Part shown: piece by piece, positions 51,849 through 62,955 of the stretch
Numbering within the stretch: position 1 is the stretch's first letter
Layout: each line of letters opens with the position of its first letter
Source of the DNA: Sphingobacterium olei
GTDB taxonomy: Bacteria; Bacteroidota; Bacteroidia; Sphingobacteriales; Sphingobacteriaceae
Direction: 5' to 3'
Assembly: GCF_005048855.1 (NCBI RefSeq)
Contig: NZ_SUME01000002.1
Location: forward strand, 1-64,000
DNA: 64,000 bases
Translations under genes and position numbers: made by a program
Notes under the pieces: generated by a model
What the model was told of the DNA's origin: nothing
Database searches by the model: none
The model's input: the letters and a program-made list of their open reading frames with translations, nothing else

Positions 51849-54800
51849 TTAAAATCCAACACGCACGCCGAGCTGGTATGTTCTAAATTGCGGCGTCAAA
51901 CCAATATCGATACCTTGACTGAATATCGAATTATTGGCGCTAAACTCGGGGTCATAGCCCATATACTTTGAGAAAGTAAACAGATTATTAGCCATCGCAT
52001 AAAAATCTACCGATTTCAACACAGCGCCGTCAATAGGCAATCTATAACCGATGTTTAGCGTGCGAAGGCGCAGATAAGATCCATCTTCTATCCAATGATC
52101 CGAGAACTCCGCGTTATCTAAAGGATCGCCCCAGTAGGCGCGGGGTATGTTGGTCTCTTGCCCATCTTGCTTCCAGCGGTTGCGCAATGCCTGGCTTTGG
52201 TTGTCATAATTGGCACTGCTTTCTAAACGGTGACGCGTTGCGTTATACACGTCGTTGCCGATAGAATAGGTAAATAAGGTGTTAAACGTCCAGCGCTTAT
52301 ATTGCAAAGCTGTTGTAAAGGATCCGAACCAGTCGGGGTTAGGATTACCAATAACCACCCTATCACTCGCATCAATAATTCCATCACCATTTTGATCAAC
52401 AAACTGTCTGTCGCCCCCCTGAAAAGGTAGCAAGGTTCCATCGGACAATTGGCGACTCAACCCGGCGTTACTAGCCTCCTGTTCTGTGGTATAAATGCCG
52501 GCCGTCTGCAAGCCGTAAAATTGATTGGCAGCACCGCCTACTTGCGTGATCATGCGCCCCCCATAGAAGAGGTTTTCAAATGATCCATCCGGAAGGTTAG
52601 TTACCTTGTTTTCGTATTTAGCCAGCTGTATACCGATATCAAATTTCGTGTTTCTATTTTGCACAACACGTCCGTTAAGTCCTAACTCGACACCACGATT
52701 ACGCATTTCCGCCCCATTACGAAATACGACATCCATACCCGAATAAGCTTGCAGTGCCTGGTACGTCACGAGATCTTTTAACGTATTGTTATACACATCA
52801 AGCGTTAAGTTCAAGCGTTCTTCCGCAAAGGAGGCATCTATGCCGATGTTACTCTTTAGGGCACGCTCCCATTGCAGATTTGGGTTCCCGATATTGCCTC
52901 TAATTAGTCCTTGTACGCCCAAAAAATTCTGAGAAATATAAAATGACTTCGAAGAATAATCGCCTATATCATCGTTACCACTCAGACCAAACGATCCCCT
53001 GATTTTTAATAATTTTATCGCAGATGATTGGAAAAAATCTTCTGCGGATACGACCCATGCCGCAGTCAATGCTGAGTTAAAAGCAAGTGCATCTTGTCCA
53101 AACTTCAGAGCAGTATGCTGCGGATTTTCACCAAATCGCGATGAGCCGTCAAATGCCACATCCCACGATAGTAAATATTTGGACTTATACGCATAATTAT
53201 TATTCATGTAAACGTTTAGCCAGTTCCAATTACCGAACCCGCCGCGAACTTGCCGCAGTAGGTTGCTACCGGCGCCCAAGGTAACGTAGTCATCATTGGC
53301 GGAATTAAACCCTAAACCGTAATCATATTCTGATTTGTTTGTCTGTATGCGAATACCGGCCCTCGTATTGAGCTTATGATTTACACTAAACTGATTGTTG
53401 GCATGTAGATAGGTGTCGTTAAATATAGAAAACAACCGTCTTACCTCCGCTCCGGATTGATTTCGGACCACGCCCGTAGGAAGGTTTTCAGCATATACAC
53501 CGATCTCGGGCAAGAAAAAGTTCTCACGCCCCTTGTCGTATACCAGACCTGCTATACTCTTGATCGCATAACGATCGTTAAATTTGAAATTGAAATGGAA
53601 ATTACCCGTAAACCGGTAGCTTTGATTATGACCTATGGTCTTATCACTCACCAATACAGCGGGATTAGTCTGACTAAAAATATCCACACCTGAATAAAGT
53701 GGAGACATTTGTCCATCAGCACTTGAAATATGGGTGGAAAGAATAGGTGATTTTACGAGGGCTGTGTATAAGGGGCTATTATACGAATCAATACCCTGCG
53801 TACGAATATCGTGTCTATTTAAATTGAACGACAAATTCGACTGAACGGTAAACTTCGGCGATAGATTCAGATCTGCATTCAGCCGCATCAGATACTTGGA
53901 CAATTTATCCGTGAGAATGAGACCATTGTCATCTACATACCCGGCCGAGAGTGCATACTTTGCAATATTATCTCCACCGCTCACTTTTAAAAAGTAATTT
54001 TGACTCACACTATTATCCATGACAACCGACTGCCAATCGGTATCGTTGAAATAAGTATAGTGATCTGCCGTATTTGGTTCTGCTGCAAAGTAAGGCTGTT
54101 GCGCTATAGCGGCCGACGACAGCCCCTGAGTACCCAATAACTCGGAGATGTAGCTTCTATAATCGTTTGAATGAAGCAGGGGTAGATTCTTCGGCTTTTG
54201 GTTAAAACTGGTATAGGCACCAAAATTAATGCGTGTCGCCAGCTCTGAAGCGTGAGATGTTGATATGAATACCACACCATTACTCCCTTTCGTACCGTAA
54301 AGCGATGATCCATCTTTCAAAACGGTAATATTATCGATATCCCGGATATCGATATTGGCTAAACCCGATTCGAAATAGTTGCCCACAATGTCCGCACTGT
54401 AATCGGCATCTTCATAAAGCATCCCATCGACTACTAATAAGGGTTTGGATGTACCGTACAAGGAATTGATTCCTCGGATGGATAAATTTGAGCCACTATT
54501 TGTACTACCCGAGCTCCGTATAGCATTCAACCCAGCCACCTTTCCTTGCAGGAAGGTAGCCGTGTTTTCATTCGTAGACACATTCCATTGATAGGGACGC
54601 AAATCGACTACATCGACTGCACCTGCAACAGCAAGCTTATTAATGTTTTCATTAAAGACCACAGCGGTGCGGAACAATGGATTATATCCTTCTTCATAAA
54701 GTAAGACCTCTACCGTAGACTGTTCTTCGTGTACAAAAAACATGTTTTCTTGATGTCCTGCGTACTGCACGGTTACCTTAACACCGTCTGTGGGTACTTT

Positions 54801-55037
54801 GATTGTAAACGCCCCGTTATCATCTGTAATGGTCGCGGAGAAACCGTCTACCTGCACGTTGGCACCGGAAACCGGTAACTTCGTAGCGGCGAAACGCACT
54901 ACTCCGCTGATTTCTCTCTCCTGTTTCCCTTTCCAAAAGCTATGGACTGTCGACTCGGCGCGGTGTGTACTAGCCTGTACCGGTAGCCAAGTGACTAAGG
55001 CCAATCCTCCAATAACTAATTTATGTATTAACTGCAT
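51849..55037 (-). CDS. SusC/RagA-family TonB-dependent transporter
   Basis: 1062 residues. The signal peptide ends at VQAS. A carboxypeptidase-regulatory-like domain (VRFAATKLPVSGANVQVDGF) and the plug (NLSIRGINSLYGTSKPLLVV) precede a beta-barrel ending YQLGVRVGF. It is the first SusC of the second pair in this operon, 18 bases after a fasciclin gene. It probably imports RG-I oligosaccharides with its SusD partner. Confidence 0.93.
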   Translation of the reverse strand: MQLIHKLVIGGLALVTWLPVQASTHRAESTVHSFWKGKQEREISGVVRFAATKLPVSGANVQVDGFSATITDDNGAFTIKVPTDGVKVTVQYAGHQENMFFVHEEQSTVEVLLYEEGYNPLFRTAVVFNENINKLAVAGAVDVVDLRPYQWNVSTNENTATFLQGKVAGLNAIRSSGSTNSGSNLSIRGINSLYGTSKPLLVVDGMLYEDADYSADIVGNYFESGLANIDIRDIDNITVLKDGSSLYGTKGSNGVVFISTSHASELATRINFGAYTSFNQKPKNLPLLHSNDYRSYISELLGTQGLSSAAIAQQPYFAAEPNTADHYTYFNDTDWQSVVMDNSVSQNYFLKVSGGDNIAKYALSAGYVDDNGLILTDKLSKYLMRLNADLNLSPKFTVQSNLSFNLNRHDIRTQGIDSYNSPLYTALVKSPILSTHISSADGQMSPLYSGVDIFSQTNPAVLVSDKTIGHNQSYRFTGNFHFNFKFNDRYAIKSIAGLVYDKGRENFFLPEIGVYAENLPTGVVRNQSGAEVRRLFSIFNDTYLHANNQFSVNHKLNTRAGIRIQTNKSEYDYGLGFNSANDDYVTLGAGSNLLRQVRGGFGNWNWLNVYMNNNYAYKSKYLLSWDVAFDGSSRFGENPQHTALKFGQDALAFNSALTAAWVVSAEDFFQSSAIKLLKIRGSFGLSGNDDIGDYSSKSFYISQNFLGVQGLIRGNIGNPNLQWERALKSNIGIDASFAEERLNLTLDVYNNTLKDLVTYQALQAYSGMDVVFRNGAEMRNRGVELGLNGRVVQNRNTKFDIGIQLAKYENKVTNLPDGSFENLFYGGRMITQVGGAANQFYGLQTAGIYTTEQEASNAGLSRQLSDGTLLPFQGGDRQFVDQNGDGIIDASDRVVIGNPNPDWFGSFTTALQYKRWTFNTLFTYSIGNDVYNATRHRLESSANYDNQSQALRNRWKQDGQETNIPRAYWGDPLDNAEFSDHWIEDGSYLRLRTLNIGYRLPIDGAVLKSVDFYAMANNLFTFSKYMGYDPEFSANNSIFSQGIDIGLTPQFRTYQLGVRVGF

Positions 55038-55055
55038 GTTCTAATTGGTTTTATT

Positions 55056-56495
55056 TTATTTCACTTTAGGCACAAAACGCAGGTAGTCCAATACGACAGT
55101 GTTAACGCCATTGGCCGTAGAGGCTGCTGCCATAAGCTGCGCCATTACCTGTTGAAATTCGGACAGTTCAAAAGACCCTACGTACACCTCGTCGTAATTC
55201 ATCAAAGGGACATCCGTATAAGGAGAAAGATACATTTCATCACGTGTTGGTGCGCCTAGAACGCCCGGGTACTCCTCGCCTAAAATGCGTAAACGTTGTT
55301 GAAATACGTTTGCTTGGATATCGTTTAAAGCTCTCCAGTACACGTCGTAGCTCGTACTTAAAAAATGTGGCAATCTATAGTTTATCGTAAACATGGACAC
55401 ACCATGATTTTGGACCATAATATCGCGGAACAAAAGGCCATTCGGATCCTGTCGATCGCGGTGAAAAGTATTGCTGGGTCTTGAATGCGAGAAAGACGAA
55501 GGCTCCTCACCTTCAACCTTAAACGAAGCTAACTTATTGGTCACCCCCTGCGTGTTGTCCAACAGCGCCGCATCTAATACATGCACATAACCATTACTCA
55601 GCTGAATAGATTCGACGATCGCAGATTTATCGACCACAAGCTTTCCTCCTGACATAGTGGTCAATTCCGAAGGAAGCCCTTCTTTATTGTACGCCCGTCT
55701 AACGATTAGGTCTCTAGCTACGTAGTAACGACTTATTTGTATGGAAGAGTCGGCCTCATTCCGGTAATTCACATAAGGCAAAAATGCAGATACATCTTTA
55801 TCAAAGGCTACGTCTTGCAATACAAAATAGGTAAAGCGATCTTTTTCTAGACGCACATCACCTACAAAGTGTAGAAACTCGTTATTCAGCAGACTATCCT
55901 CTTCGCTGTCCAGCAGGCCGTCGTCATACAACTTGTAGGTGCTAAGACTTGACAAAAATTGATTTTGCTTATAATCTTGTTGGGCAGTAATGTATTCCCA
56001 AAGATTCTGCTGCGGCATAAGTGGTGCAGCCAATATGTGGTAGAGACCATCACTGCTGCCTTGATTTGATTTTAAAAAAGATACCTCGCCTATCCGAGAC
56101 GACAGCATGTCTAATATTTTACCATTGAGCATGGTCAATTGAATCGTATCCGCGGAGGTATTGAGGCGATGTGTAGATACCGCAATGTGATTTTTAACGA
56201 AATTGCTTAATGCTCCTTTATCACTTCTTAGTTCGGCAGCTATCGCGCCAATGCTTTGGTTGTCTGGAACAAAAATCGTATACGAGTTTGTCCCATCCAG
56301 CTCGACGCCAAGATCTGCCTCCTTAAGTAAGGAAAGAAACGTAGATGCGCCAGCCTCATTTTCAAGGCGCTGTATGAGGCTTTGATTGATATCCGTTAAT
56401 CCCTCGTTAATGTGATCTTCCCAAGGGTCCCCGCACTGCTGCAGGAAAGAGGAGATCCCGAGTAAAGCAATAACATATATAAGTGTATTTTTCAT
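55056..56495 (-). CDS. Fasciclin-domain lipoprotein
   Basis: 479 residues. A lipoprotein signal (FLQQC near residue 20) is followed by a fasciclin-like repeat with TFLSLLKEADLGVELDGTNS and YTIFVPDN. The C-terminal half has a carbohydrate-binding-like region (HFLSTSYDVYWRALND). Fasciclin proteins mediate adhesion or, in Bacteroidota SusCD loci, may act as surface glycan-binding proteins. It lies between the SusC gene downstream and another fasciclin gene upstream, in tight order. Function not proven. Confidence 0.8.
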   Translation of the reverse strand: MKNTLIYVIALLGISSFLQQCGDPWEDHINEGLTDINQSLIQRLENEAGASTFLSLLKEADLGVELDGTNSYTIFVPDNQSIGAIAAELRSDKGALSNFVKNHIAVSTHRLNTSADTIQLTMLNGKILDMLSSRIGEVSFLKSNQGSSDGLYHILAAPLMPQQNLWEYITAQQDYKQNQFLSSLSTYKLYDDGLLDSEEDSLLNNEFLHFVGDVRLEKDRFTYFVLQDVAFDKDVSAFLPYVNYRNEADSSIQISRYYVARDLIVRRAYNKEGLPSELTTMSGGKLVVDKSAIVESIQLSNGYVHVLDAALLDNTQGVTNKLASFKVEGEEPSSFSHSRPSNTFHRDRQDPNGLLFRDIMVQNHGVSMFTINYRLPHFLSTSYDVYWRALNDIQANVFQQRLRILGEEYPGVLGAPTRDEMYLSPYTDVPLMNYDEVYVGSFELSEFQQVMAQLMAAASTANGVNTVVLDYLRFVPKVK

Positions 56496-56513
56496 CGTAT
56501 CTGTTCAAAGAAA

Positions 56514-58163
56514 TTAAATAGGATATACTGGGTTTCCATTCGCATCGAATTGGGGATAGATCTGTTCCATATCTACCGGAATAAAATGTATCATGTCTAA
56601 TTGCAATTCTGCTGCTCGATTCGTTTTGGTTTCCAAACGAAGGATGTGTCTGTCTGTAAAATCAATATCAATAATACCTACCATTTTACAATTATGTACA
56701 TTCGAACCGGTAGTGGTCACTCTTTTATATCCAATAGCCTCTAACTCTCGTGGATTTAATGTCGTATTCCTATATTCACCGGTATTTAATTGACGCGACA
56801 GCTGTACGCCATTTAGGTAGATATCAATCATATTAGGTCCCTGATTAGATTCTACCCGCCGCCATGCAATCCATACTTTATAACGCCCCTTGACGATCAC
56901 AGGCGTGCGCATTTCTACCCACGGTAGAACTGCCGTACGCAAGTTAAAATTCAATAAATCATCATTCACTGCTCCAGCACTGTTTCCTGTCTGCGGATAT
57001 CCATAGTAATAATTGCTCGTGTTAGCTAATGTAATGTCTTTTATCAAGTTATAGGGCACACTCATGGACGCTCGTTTGTAAATACCTGCTGTTTTCAATT
57101 CGGGTTGGTTAGCCGGATCCCAATAAATAGGGAAGGGTAAACGTTGTTTAATAAAAATATTATCCTTTAAGTAATGTAGCACTCCGTTTTTGGTGGTTAC
57201 GTCACTTTTTGTACGGTCTACCTCTGCGCCTAACTCAATAGTACCCAACCATTCTTCTTCATTTATCAGCACGCGCTCCTTATCTACTTTGACCAAGACG
57301 ATTTCGTTGGGCACGGTAGTCGTATGCGAGGACTGTAACATCAAATCGGAAACGTACTTGAGATCTTTCACGATGTGATAAGACATATGCATATACAAAC
57401 TATCTGTTGTATTTCTAGGATTGCCTGTATGCGAATACTTATCCTTTAGGTCCTGTAAGTTATGAAAACCTCGTTGCGCAAATACCTCGTTCGTCACGGT
57501 AAGCACCGAAAAATATTCGTTGGCAGCAACTTTGCCAAGTAAAACATCAAGACCCGTGGCGGCTAAGGCTTCTGCAAATAGGCTTAGATTGGGGTCTGCC
57601 TGGATCTGTTCAACAAGCGTCCTTGTGATAGGTGTAAACACCTTATCTACTCCGTGCACAAGACCATTACCTGTGCGCTGGTTAGGCAGTAGAATCGTCG
57701 ATTCTTTATTCAACACGATTTTTGCCTGGCCGCCCTCACTAACGACAGAGGTCGTAATAAATAACCCTGCGACAGAATTTTTTGTAATTTTCCCATCCTT
57801 AAAATTGCCCGTCGAAACGGTATCTTCGACGATGTGTTGGGTCACCAGAAGCTTAATCTCTTCATCCGCAAAATCGGCCAGGGATTCCTTGCCTTGTTCC
57901 TGTAGATACCGCTGCACCGCAGCATTATTCGGAGCAAATACCGTGTATGTGCCCCATGCATCTAGGTAGGATGCAGCACCAGCCTGTTTCACTGCATCAT
58001 AAAACATCGTATAATCCGCACTATTTTTTAGAAAAGAAGCGATGTTGGGCGTTTCGTCAGTAGTTTGTGTAAAATCTTCCTTAAGGCAGGAGCTTAATGT
58101 TAACAACATGCACACTCCGATTAGAAGATGTACAATCGATTTTTTTCTCGTATTCTTTTTCAT
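56514..58163 (-). CDS. Fasciclin-domain lipoprotein
   Basis: 549 residues. A signal peptide ends in a lipobox LSSC; a first fasciclin domain has PNIASFLKNSADYTMFYDAV, GTYTVFAPNNAAVQRYL and LVTQHIVEDTV, and a second fasciclin-like part begins near FAEALAATGLDVLLG. The C-terminus (about 400-549) is beta-rich, with MRTPVIVKGRYKVWIAWRRV. It is 18 bases from the next fasciclin gene and 11 bases from the upstream SusD, so co-transcribed. It could be a surface-exposed SGBP-like protein; this is inference. Confidence 0.82.
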   Translation of the reverse strand: MKKNTRKKSIVHLLIGVCMLLTLSSCLKEDFTQTTDETPNIASFLKNSADYTMFYDAVKQAGAASYLDAWGTYTVFAPNNAAVQRYLQEQGKESLADFADEEIKLLVTQHIVEDTVSTGNFKDGKITKNSVAGLFITTSVVSEGGQAKIVLNKESTILLPNQRTGNGLVHGVDKVFTPITRTLVEQIQADPNLSLFAEALAATGLDVLLGKVAANEYFSVLTVTNEVFAQRGFHNLQDLKDKYSHTGNPRNTTDSLYMHMSYHIVKDLKYVSDLMLQSSHTTTVPNEIVLVKVDKERVLINEEEWLGTIELGAEVDRTKSDVTTKNGVLHYLKDNIFIKQRLPFPIYWDPANQPELKTAGIYKRASMSVPYNLIKDITLANTSNYYYGYPQTGNSAGAVNDDLLNFNLRTAVLPWVEMRTPVIVKGRYKVWIAWRRVESNQGPNMIDIYLNGVQLSRQLNTGEYRNTTLNPRELEAIGYKRVTTTGSNVHNCKMVGIIDIDFTDRHILRLETKTNRAAELQLDMIHFIPVDMEQIYPQFDANGNPVYPI

Positions 58164-58174
58164 AACCTGATTTA

Positions 58175-59662
58175 TTAATTGCCATAAAATGGATTTTGAA
58201 CTAGCGCTTTATTCATCTGCAATTCTGTAAAGTAGATTGGTAAATAATGGCTTCCCGGATCCCGATACTTATTCAACATAGCTTGTTGACGATCCGGTGG
58301 AGCATATGACATAACCATGTTGGTAATTAAATCCAGTCGAGCATAGTTATTGCGACGGGCGTGGCGCAGTACATCAAACCACCGCTTTCCTTCGTAGGCA
58401 AACTCTCGTGCACGCTCATCCACCAAAAAGGACGTAATACCTTGGAAATCATTTTCATTTGGCGCCAGATCATTGAAAACCAACGCATTGGCTCGCTCTC
58501 TCACCTGATAGATCAGTTCTAGAGCCTTTTCCCCTTGTTCCATACCATTCAGCGCTTCTGCTTTCATCAGAAGCACATCGGCATAACGATATACAAACCA
58601 GTGGGTGTATGACTCCTCTAATGTTTTGCGAACGTCTCTGTTGATAGCTTGATATTTGTAAATCTGTCCTGTCGAGGCATCCAGCGAACCGCGATTGCCG
58701 CGTATGTCGAAGTTTTCTGGATCTGTCTCATCGATCATATATAGGTTTTCGTACACATTCTGCCCTACCTGATATCTCGGATTCAGACTGAACAACGCTA
58801 TAAAGTTATTCAGAAACTGTCGATCGTACTGCAGCTCAAATATGCCTTCGATAGAGTTTCCGGTAGCAAATAAAACATTTAGCCAAGAAGACGGATTGCC
58901 CGGCACCAAATCAAACTTACCTGAATTGATGAGCACATCACAAGCCGCGGCAGCCTTTTGAAAATCATCCTGCCACAAATAAACATCTGCCAATAGCGCA
59001 TTTACCGTATATTTCGTCACTTTTCCTTTGTCCGCCGCAGTCGTTGTCCCGAATGTCTCTTTGACCATGGGTTCGGCACGTACCAAATCTGCTACTACCG
59101 CAGCGAAGATATCGGCCTGACCAGATTTTGCTATATTTAGTTCTTCCTCGTCAGACGCGGTATAATTCAGCTTCAACGGAACATCGCCCCATATTCGTCC
59201 TAAATTTAAATACATCCATGCCCGTATAGCCAATGCCTCGCCAATGTATGCGTCTAGATCTGCTTGCGTTAACGTTGGGTCGATGTCTTTGACCTTTGGC
59301 GCATTTTCAATTACATTATTACAGAAATTGATAATCCGGTAGAATGGTGCCCAGTGAACAGAAGGATTGGAAGAATTTAAATTGGCATAACGGTACTCAT
59401 CCAATTGTAGATTGGTAAAAGTGGTGAGCTCTACCATATCCGTCCGCAATTCGCCATGCACAAATAGCTGCTCCGCCAGATTACTGTTGAGGAGTGAAAT
59501 ATAAATGCCATTAACCGCCGACCGCACATGCTCTTTGGTTTGCCAAAAATCCTGAGCTACCAGACCGTTTTCTGGTTTTATATCCATCCATTTCGTGCAG
59601 GATCCGGATAGGATACCGCAGCAAATGATGGACCATGTGATATATCTTTTTATCGTTTTCAT
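58175..59662 (-). CDS. SusD/RagB-family glycan-binding lipoprotein
   Basis: 495 residues. Lipobox LSGSC with TKWMDIKPENGLVAQDFWQT after it; TPR-like helices (WMYLNLGRIWGDVPLKLNYT) and the RagB-type C-terminus (YRYADVLLMKAEALNGMEQG, FLVDERAREFAYEGKRWFDV) are all present. It is 14 bases from its SusC and on the same strand. It would bind the second RG-I-derived ligand of the locus. Confidence 0.94.
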   Translation of the reverse strand: MKTIKRYITWSIICCGILSGSCTKWMDIKPENGLVAQDFWQTKEHVRSAVNGIYISLLNSNLAEQLFVHGELRTDMVELTTFTNLQLDEYRYANLNSSNPSVHWAPFYRIINFCNNVIENAPKVKDIDPTLTQADLDAYIGEALAIRAWMYLNLGRIWGDVPLKLNYTASDEEELNIAKSGQADIFAAVVADLVRAEPMVKETFGTTTAADKGKVTKYTVNALLADVYLWQDDFQKAAAACDVLINSGKFDLVPGNPSSWLNVLFATGNSIEGIFELQYDRQFLNNFIALFSLNPRYQVGQNVYENLYMIDETDPENFDIRGNRGSLDASTGQIYKYQAINRDVRKTLEESYTHWFVYRYADVLLMKAEALNGMEQGEKALELIYQVRERANALVFNDLAPNENDFQGITSFLVDERAREFAYEGKRWFDVLRHARRNNYARLDLITNMVMSYAPPDRQQAMLNKYRDPGSHYLPIYFTELQMNKALVQNPFYGN

Positions 59663-59676
59663 AACTTTTCTCGCTT

Positions 59677-62600
59677 TTAAAATCTTGCCGATAATCCTAT
59701 TGTATAGCGTTGGGTAGGAGGCGTACGGGAGTCATCTTGCGCAAAACCAAAGATTCCGCCTGTAATGCCGACCTCCGGATCCTGTCCCAAATATTTTGTC
59801 CAGGTGAAGAAGTTCTCGCCAGTGCCAAATACCCGTAAATCACTCATGCCTAACCGCTTGCTGAAATCATTAGCAAAACTATAGCTCACGGTGGCAGAAC
59901 GGAAACGGAGAAAGGACGCATCCTGTACATAACGATCTGAGCCTAACCAATTGTAGCCTGCTCCCATCAGCGCGCGCGGCATGTCGGTATCATCACCTGG
60001 GTTACGCCAGCGCCTTAAAACAGCGGTGGATTGGTTGCTATACCCGGCCATATTCGTCGTATTCATCATCGCACGATTGACCACGTCGTATCCGAGACGA
60101 AAGTTGAAAAATAAATTTAAGCGTAAACGATTTTTGATCGTAACGGAGGGACCAAAACCACCTGTGTAACGTGGATTAGAGTTGCCAAGGTATACGATAT
60201 CGCGCTCATCTATACTTCCATCGTGATTAATATCGGCATAGCGCGCATCGCCGGCTTCAAATTCATAATCTGTAGCGGGATAATTAAATCGCATATAAAC
60301 AGGTTCTCCATCTGGGCCCATGATAGCGTTGCCGTCGACATCTCGTGCTATAGTTTCTTCTTTTGTGGAGTATACCCCTTCATATTTATACCCGAAGAAG
60401 GAACCGATTGGATTACCAATTTGCAAGAAACGCTTATAATCACCATTTACAAGTCCGTTACCACTTTCGCGCACAAAAAACTCAGGGACTTCACGTACAA
60501 TATTTAAGTTTCGGGCGATGTTGAAGGTAAAGTCTACAGAAAGATCTTTTCCTTTATAAGGCGTTGCATTGATGAAGACCTCCCAACCTTTATTATCCAT
60601 TCGGCCGTAATTAAAATCAATATCTCCGTATCCTGTTGTTGAGGGAATTCCTAAATTTTCAAACAACATATCGGTCGTCTTATTGTGATAGTAATCTACG
60701 TCTACACGGATCCGGTTTTTCCAAAACTCAATGTTGAAACCAAGGTTCTGGCCCTTGACAGTCTCCCATCTTAGGTTACGCAACTCCATATTGGCCGGAT
60801 AGACACCCGCTTCACCCAAATAAGTGCTTTGAAAATTTACGATGTTACTAAAATACATATACTCGTAACGAGGTGCGCGGCCTGACTCACCGTAGCTTGC
60901 GCGTATGCTGAACTCATTGATAAAGGGAATTGCCTGCATGAACTTTTCTCCAGAAACGCGCCATCTTGTGGAAATGGACGGAAAAAAGCCCCAGCGATTA
61001 TTCGCTCCAAACTTAGAGCTCGCGTCACCTCGCAATCCGGCGTTGATAATATATTTATCGTTCAACTTATACTGTGCGCTAAACAACCCTCCAACAGACT
61101 TTCCTTCGTCGAACCCGCTACCCGGAAGTAGATCGACATTCTGCGTTCGTCCACTGTTTGAAGGGTCTGTAAGTAAAGTAGACGCTGTATTGGATATCAT
61201 ATTCTGATAGCTTAAGCCGCGTGCTTCATCCGTTTGCCAGGAAACTAGCATTTGCAAATCGTGCTTTTCGTTCCGTAGGGGCGTATAGATCAGATTGGAC
61301 TTTGTCTGTAAGCGAAAACCATCCCGATCTGATTCACCGGCTCTGTTTACGTTGGTTTCGGTATACGGACGACCGGTTGCTAGCTGTGGCAAAAAGTTGT
61401 TAACACGTGAATTGTTAATATCAAACATGACTTGAAAGTCGCTAGTCAGTTTAGCAGGAATGATGTCGTATCGTAGATTAAACACGGGTGTAATGCGCTC
61501 GCCAGAATGTTTGTTGGTGGCGTACTCTGCCATTGCTGCCGGATTGTATGTATTAGGATAGGCCCCCTGTATATTGCGGTCTGGCGAAAAATAGACCGGC
61601 GTAATATTACCGTATGGATCGTACTCATACAGACTCATATTAGGCATCTTGATATAGGACATTCCGCGAATAAAGTCTTGGTTATCTTTTGAGTTGACAT
61701 AATTCCTATCTGTCGCGGTATGCGTGTAGGCGATATCCGTTCGAAACTTGATACGGTCTGAAATTTCGTAATCCAGGTTCAACCGGGCAGATATGCGCTC
61801 TAGCCCCGTACCAATGGTTACACCTCGTTGCCCCAAATAGGCTACGGATGAATAGTAGCGAGCCTTCTCTCCTCCACCTTGAAGCGAGAACGTATGATCG
61901 TTGGATAGACCTGTCTGCGTAATCGCATCAATCCAGTCGGTATTCCTGCTGTAGTTGTTAAAATAATAGACGTCTCCGGGATCATATGCAAATTCGCGCG
62001 ATGTAAACGTATTAAGCGGTTGCCCGGTGCGATTCATGAACATTTCAGGAATCAACTGCGAATATTGGTTACCATTCAATAAAGGTATCGCGCTAGGTAA
62101 GCTGGATAGCGAACCGCGGAACTGATAATTGATCGTTGGTTTGGACTGTGTTCCGCGTTTAGTTGTAATCAATAACACGCCATTAGACGCCCGAGAGCCC
62201 CATACGGCTGTTGCGGCAGCATCTTTCAGTACCGTAATTGTTTCAATATCTGCTGGTGCAATATTTAATAGCTGTGCATAACCATCTTCATCTGCTGTTC
62301 CGAAGTTGAAGTCTCCAGGGATGCTCGTCTCGTATGGCATCCCATCGACAACGATCAACGGCTCCGCACTGCCGCTCAGCGAAGCTGTACCCCGGATACG
62401 GATCTGCATACCTGAGCCTGGATCACCTGAATTCGCGGCAATATCCACCCCAGGTAAACGCCCCTGTAAAGCCTCGTCAATGGATGCTGATTGCATTTCT
62501 TGCAGCACTTTGGCATTTATGGTTGCTGTAGCGGTCGTTAAATCCCGTTGATTGATATTCAATAATCCGGTGTTTGTTCCGCTCTGTTGTCGGGAGATGG

Positions 62601-62955
62601 TTACTTCTTCAATCTGACTGTTGTCGGCAACAAGCTGTACATTGATTTGCGATTGGCTTCTAATCTGCATATTTTGAGGAAAGTAGCCAATAAAAGATAT
62701 ATTTAGCCGATTTGCGCTGCTTTTTACGGTAATGGCGTAATTTCCGTCCATATCGGTTGTAGTAGCTGTTACGGTACGGTTGTCGGAAGACAGTTCAGCA
62801 ATCGTGGCGCCAACAATGGGTTCCTTGCTCTGCGAATCCGTAACACGCCCCCGCACAACGGTCTGCGCATACACTGCTTCTGTGCCAATTAGCAGCAAAC
62901 AGACCAACAGACATAAACTATATTTAAACTGTAGATTCATCATTAGGTTATTCAT
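59677..62955 (-). CDS. SusC/RagA-family TonB-dependent transporter
   Basis: About 1092 residues from the ATG at 62955, which overlaps the upstream fasciclin stop by 8 bases; ATGs at 62943 and 62940 are alternatives, and a longer frame to 62973 is less likely. Signal peptide ending VYAQ, a carboxypeptidase-regulatory-like domain, plug with IRGTASLSGSAEPLIVVDGM and TVLKDAAATAVWGSRASNG, and a barrel ending YTIGLSARF. It is the first SusC of the operon portion visible. With SusD at 58175 it forms the second import pair for pectin fragments. Confidence 0.94.
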   Translation of the reverse strand: MNNLMMNLQFKYSLCLLVCLLLIGTEAVYAQTVVRGRVTDSQSKEPIVGATIAELSSDNRTVTATTTDMDGNYAITVKSSANRLNISFIGYFPQNMQIRSQSQINVQLVADNSQIEEVTISRQQSGTNTGLLNINQRDLTTATATINAKVLQEMQSASIDEALQGRLPGVDIAANSGDPGSGMQIRIRGTASLSGSAEPLIVVDGMPYETSIPGDFNFGTADEDGYAQLLNIAPADIETITVLKDAAATAVWGSRASNGVLLITTKRGTQSKPTINYQFRGSLSSLPSAIPLLNGNQYSQLIPEMFMNRTGQPLNTFTSREFAYDPGDVYYFNNYSRNTDWIDAITQTGLSNDHTFSLQGGGEKARYYSSVAYLGQRGVTIGTGLERISARLNLDYEISDRIKFRTDIAYTHTATDRNYVNSKDNQDFIRGMSYIKMPNMSLYEYDPYGNITPVYFSPDRNIQGAYPNTYNPAAMAEYATNKHSGERITPVFNLRYDIIPAKLTSDFQVMFDINNSRVNNFLPQLATGRPYTETNVNRAGESDRDGFRLQTKSNLIYTPLRNEKHDLQMLVSWQTDEARGLSYQNMISNTASTLLTDPSNSGRTQNVDLLPGSGFDEGKSVGGLFSAQYKLNDKYIINAGLRGDASSKFGANNRWGFFPSISTRWRVSGEKFMQAIPFINEFSIRASYGESGRAPRYEYMYFSNIVNFQSTYLGEAGVYPANMELRNLRWETVKGQNLGFNIEFWKNRIRVDVDYYHNKTTDMLFENLGIPSTTGYGDIDFNYGRMDNKGWEVFINATPYKGKDLSVDFTFNIARNLNIVREVPEFFVRESGNGLVNGDYKRFLQIGNPIGSFFGYKYEGVYSTKEETIARDVDGNAIMGPDGEPVYMRFNYPATDYEFEAGDARYADINHDGSIDERDIVYLGNSNPRYTGGFGPSVTIKNRLRLNLFFNFRLGYDVVNRAMMNTTNMAGYSNQSTAVLRRWRNPGDDTDMPRALMGAGYNWLGSDRYVQDASFLRFRSATVSYSFANDFSKRLGMSDLRVFGTGENFFTWTKYLGQDPEVGITGGIFGFAQDDSRTPPTQRYTIGLSARF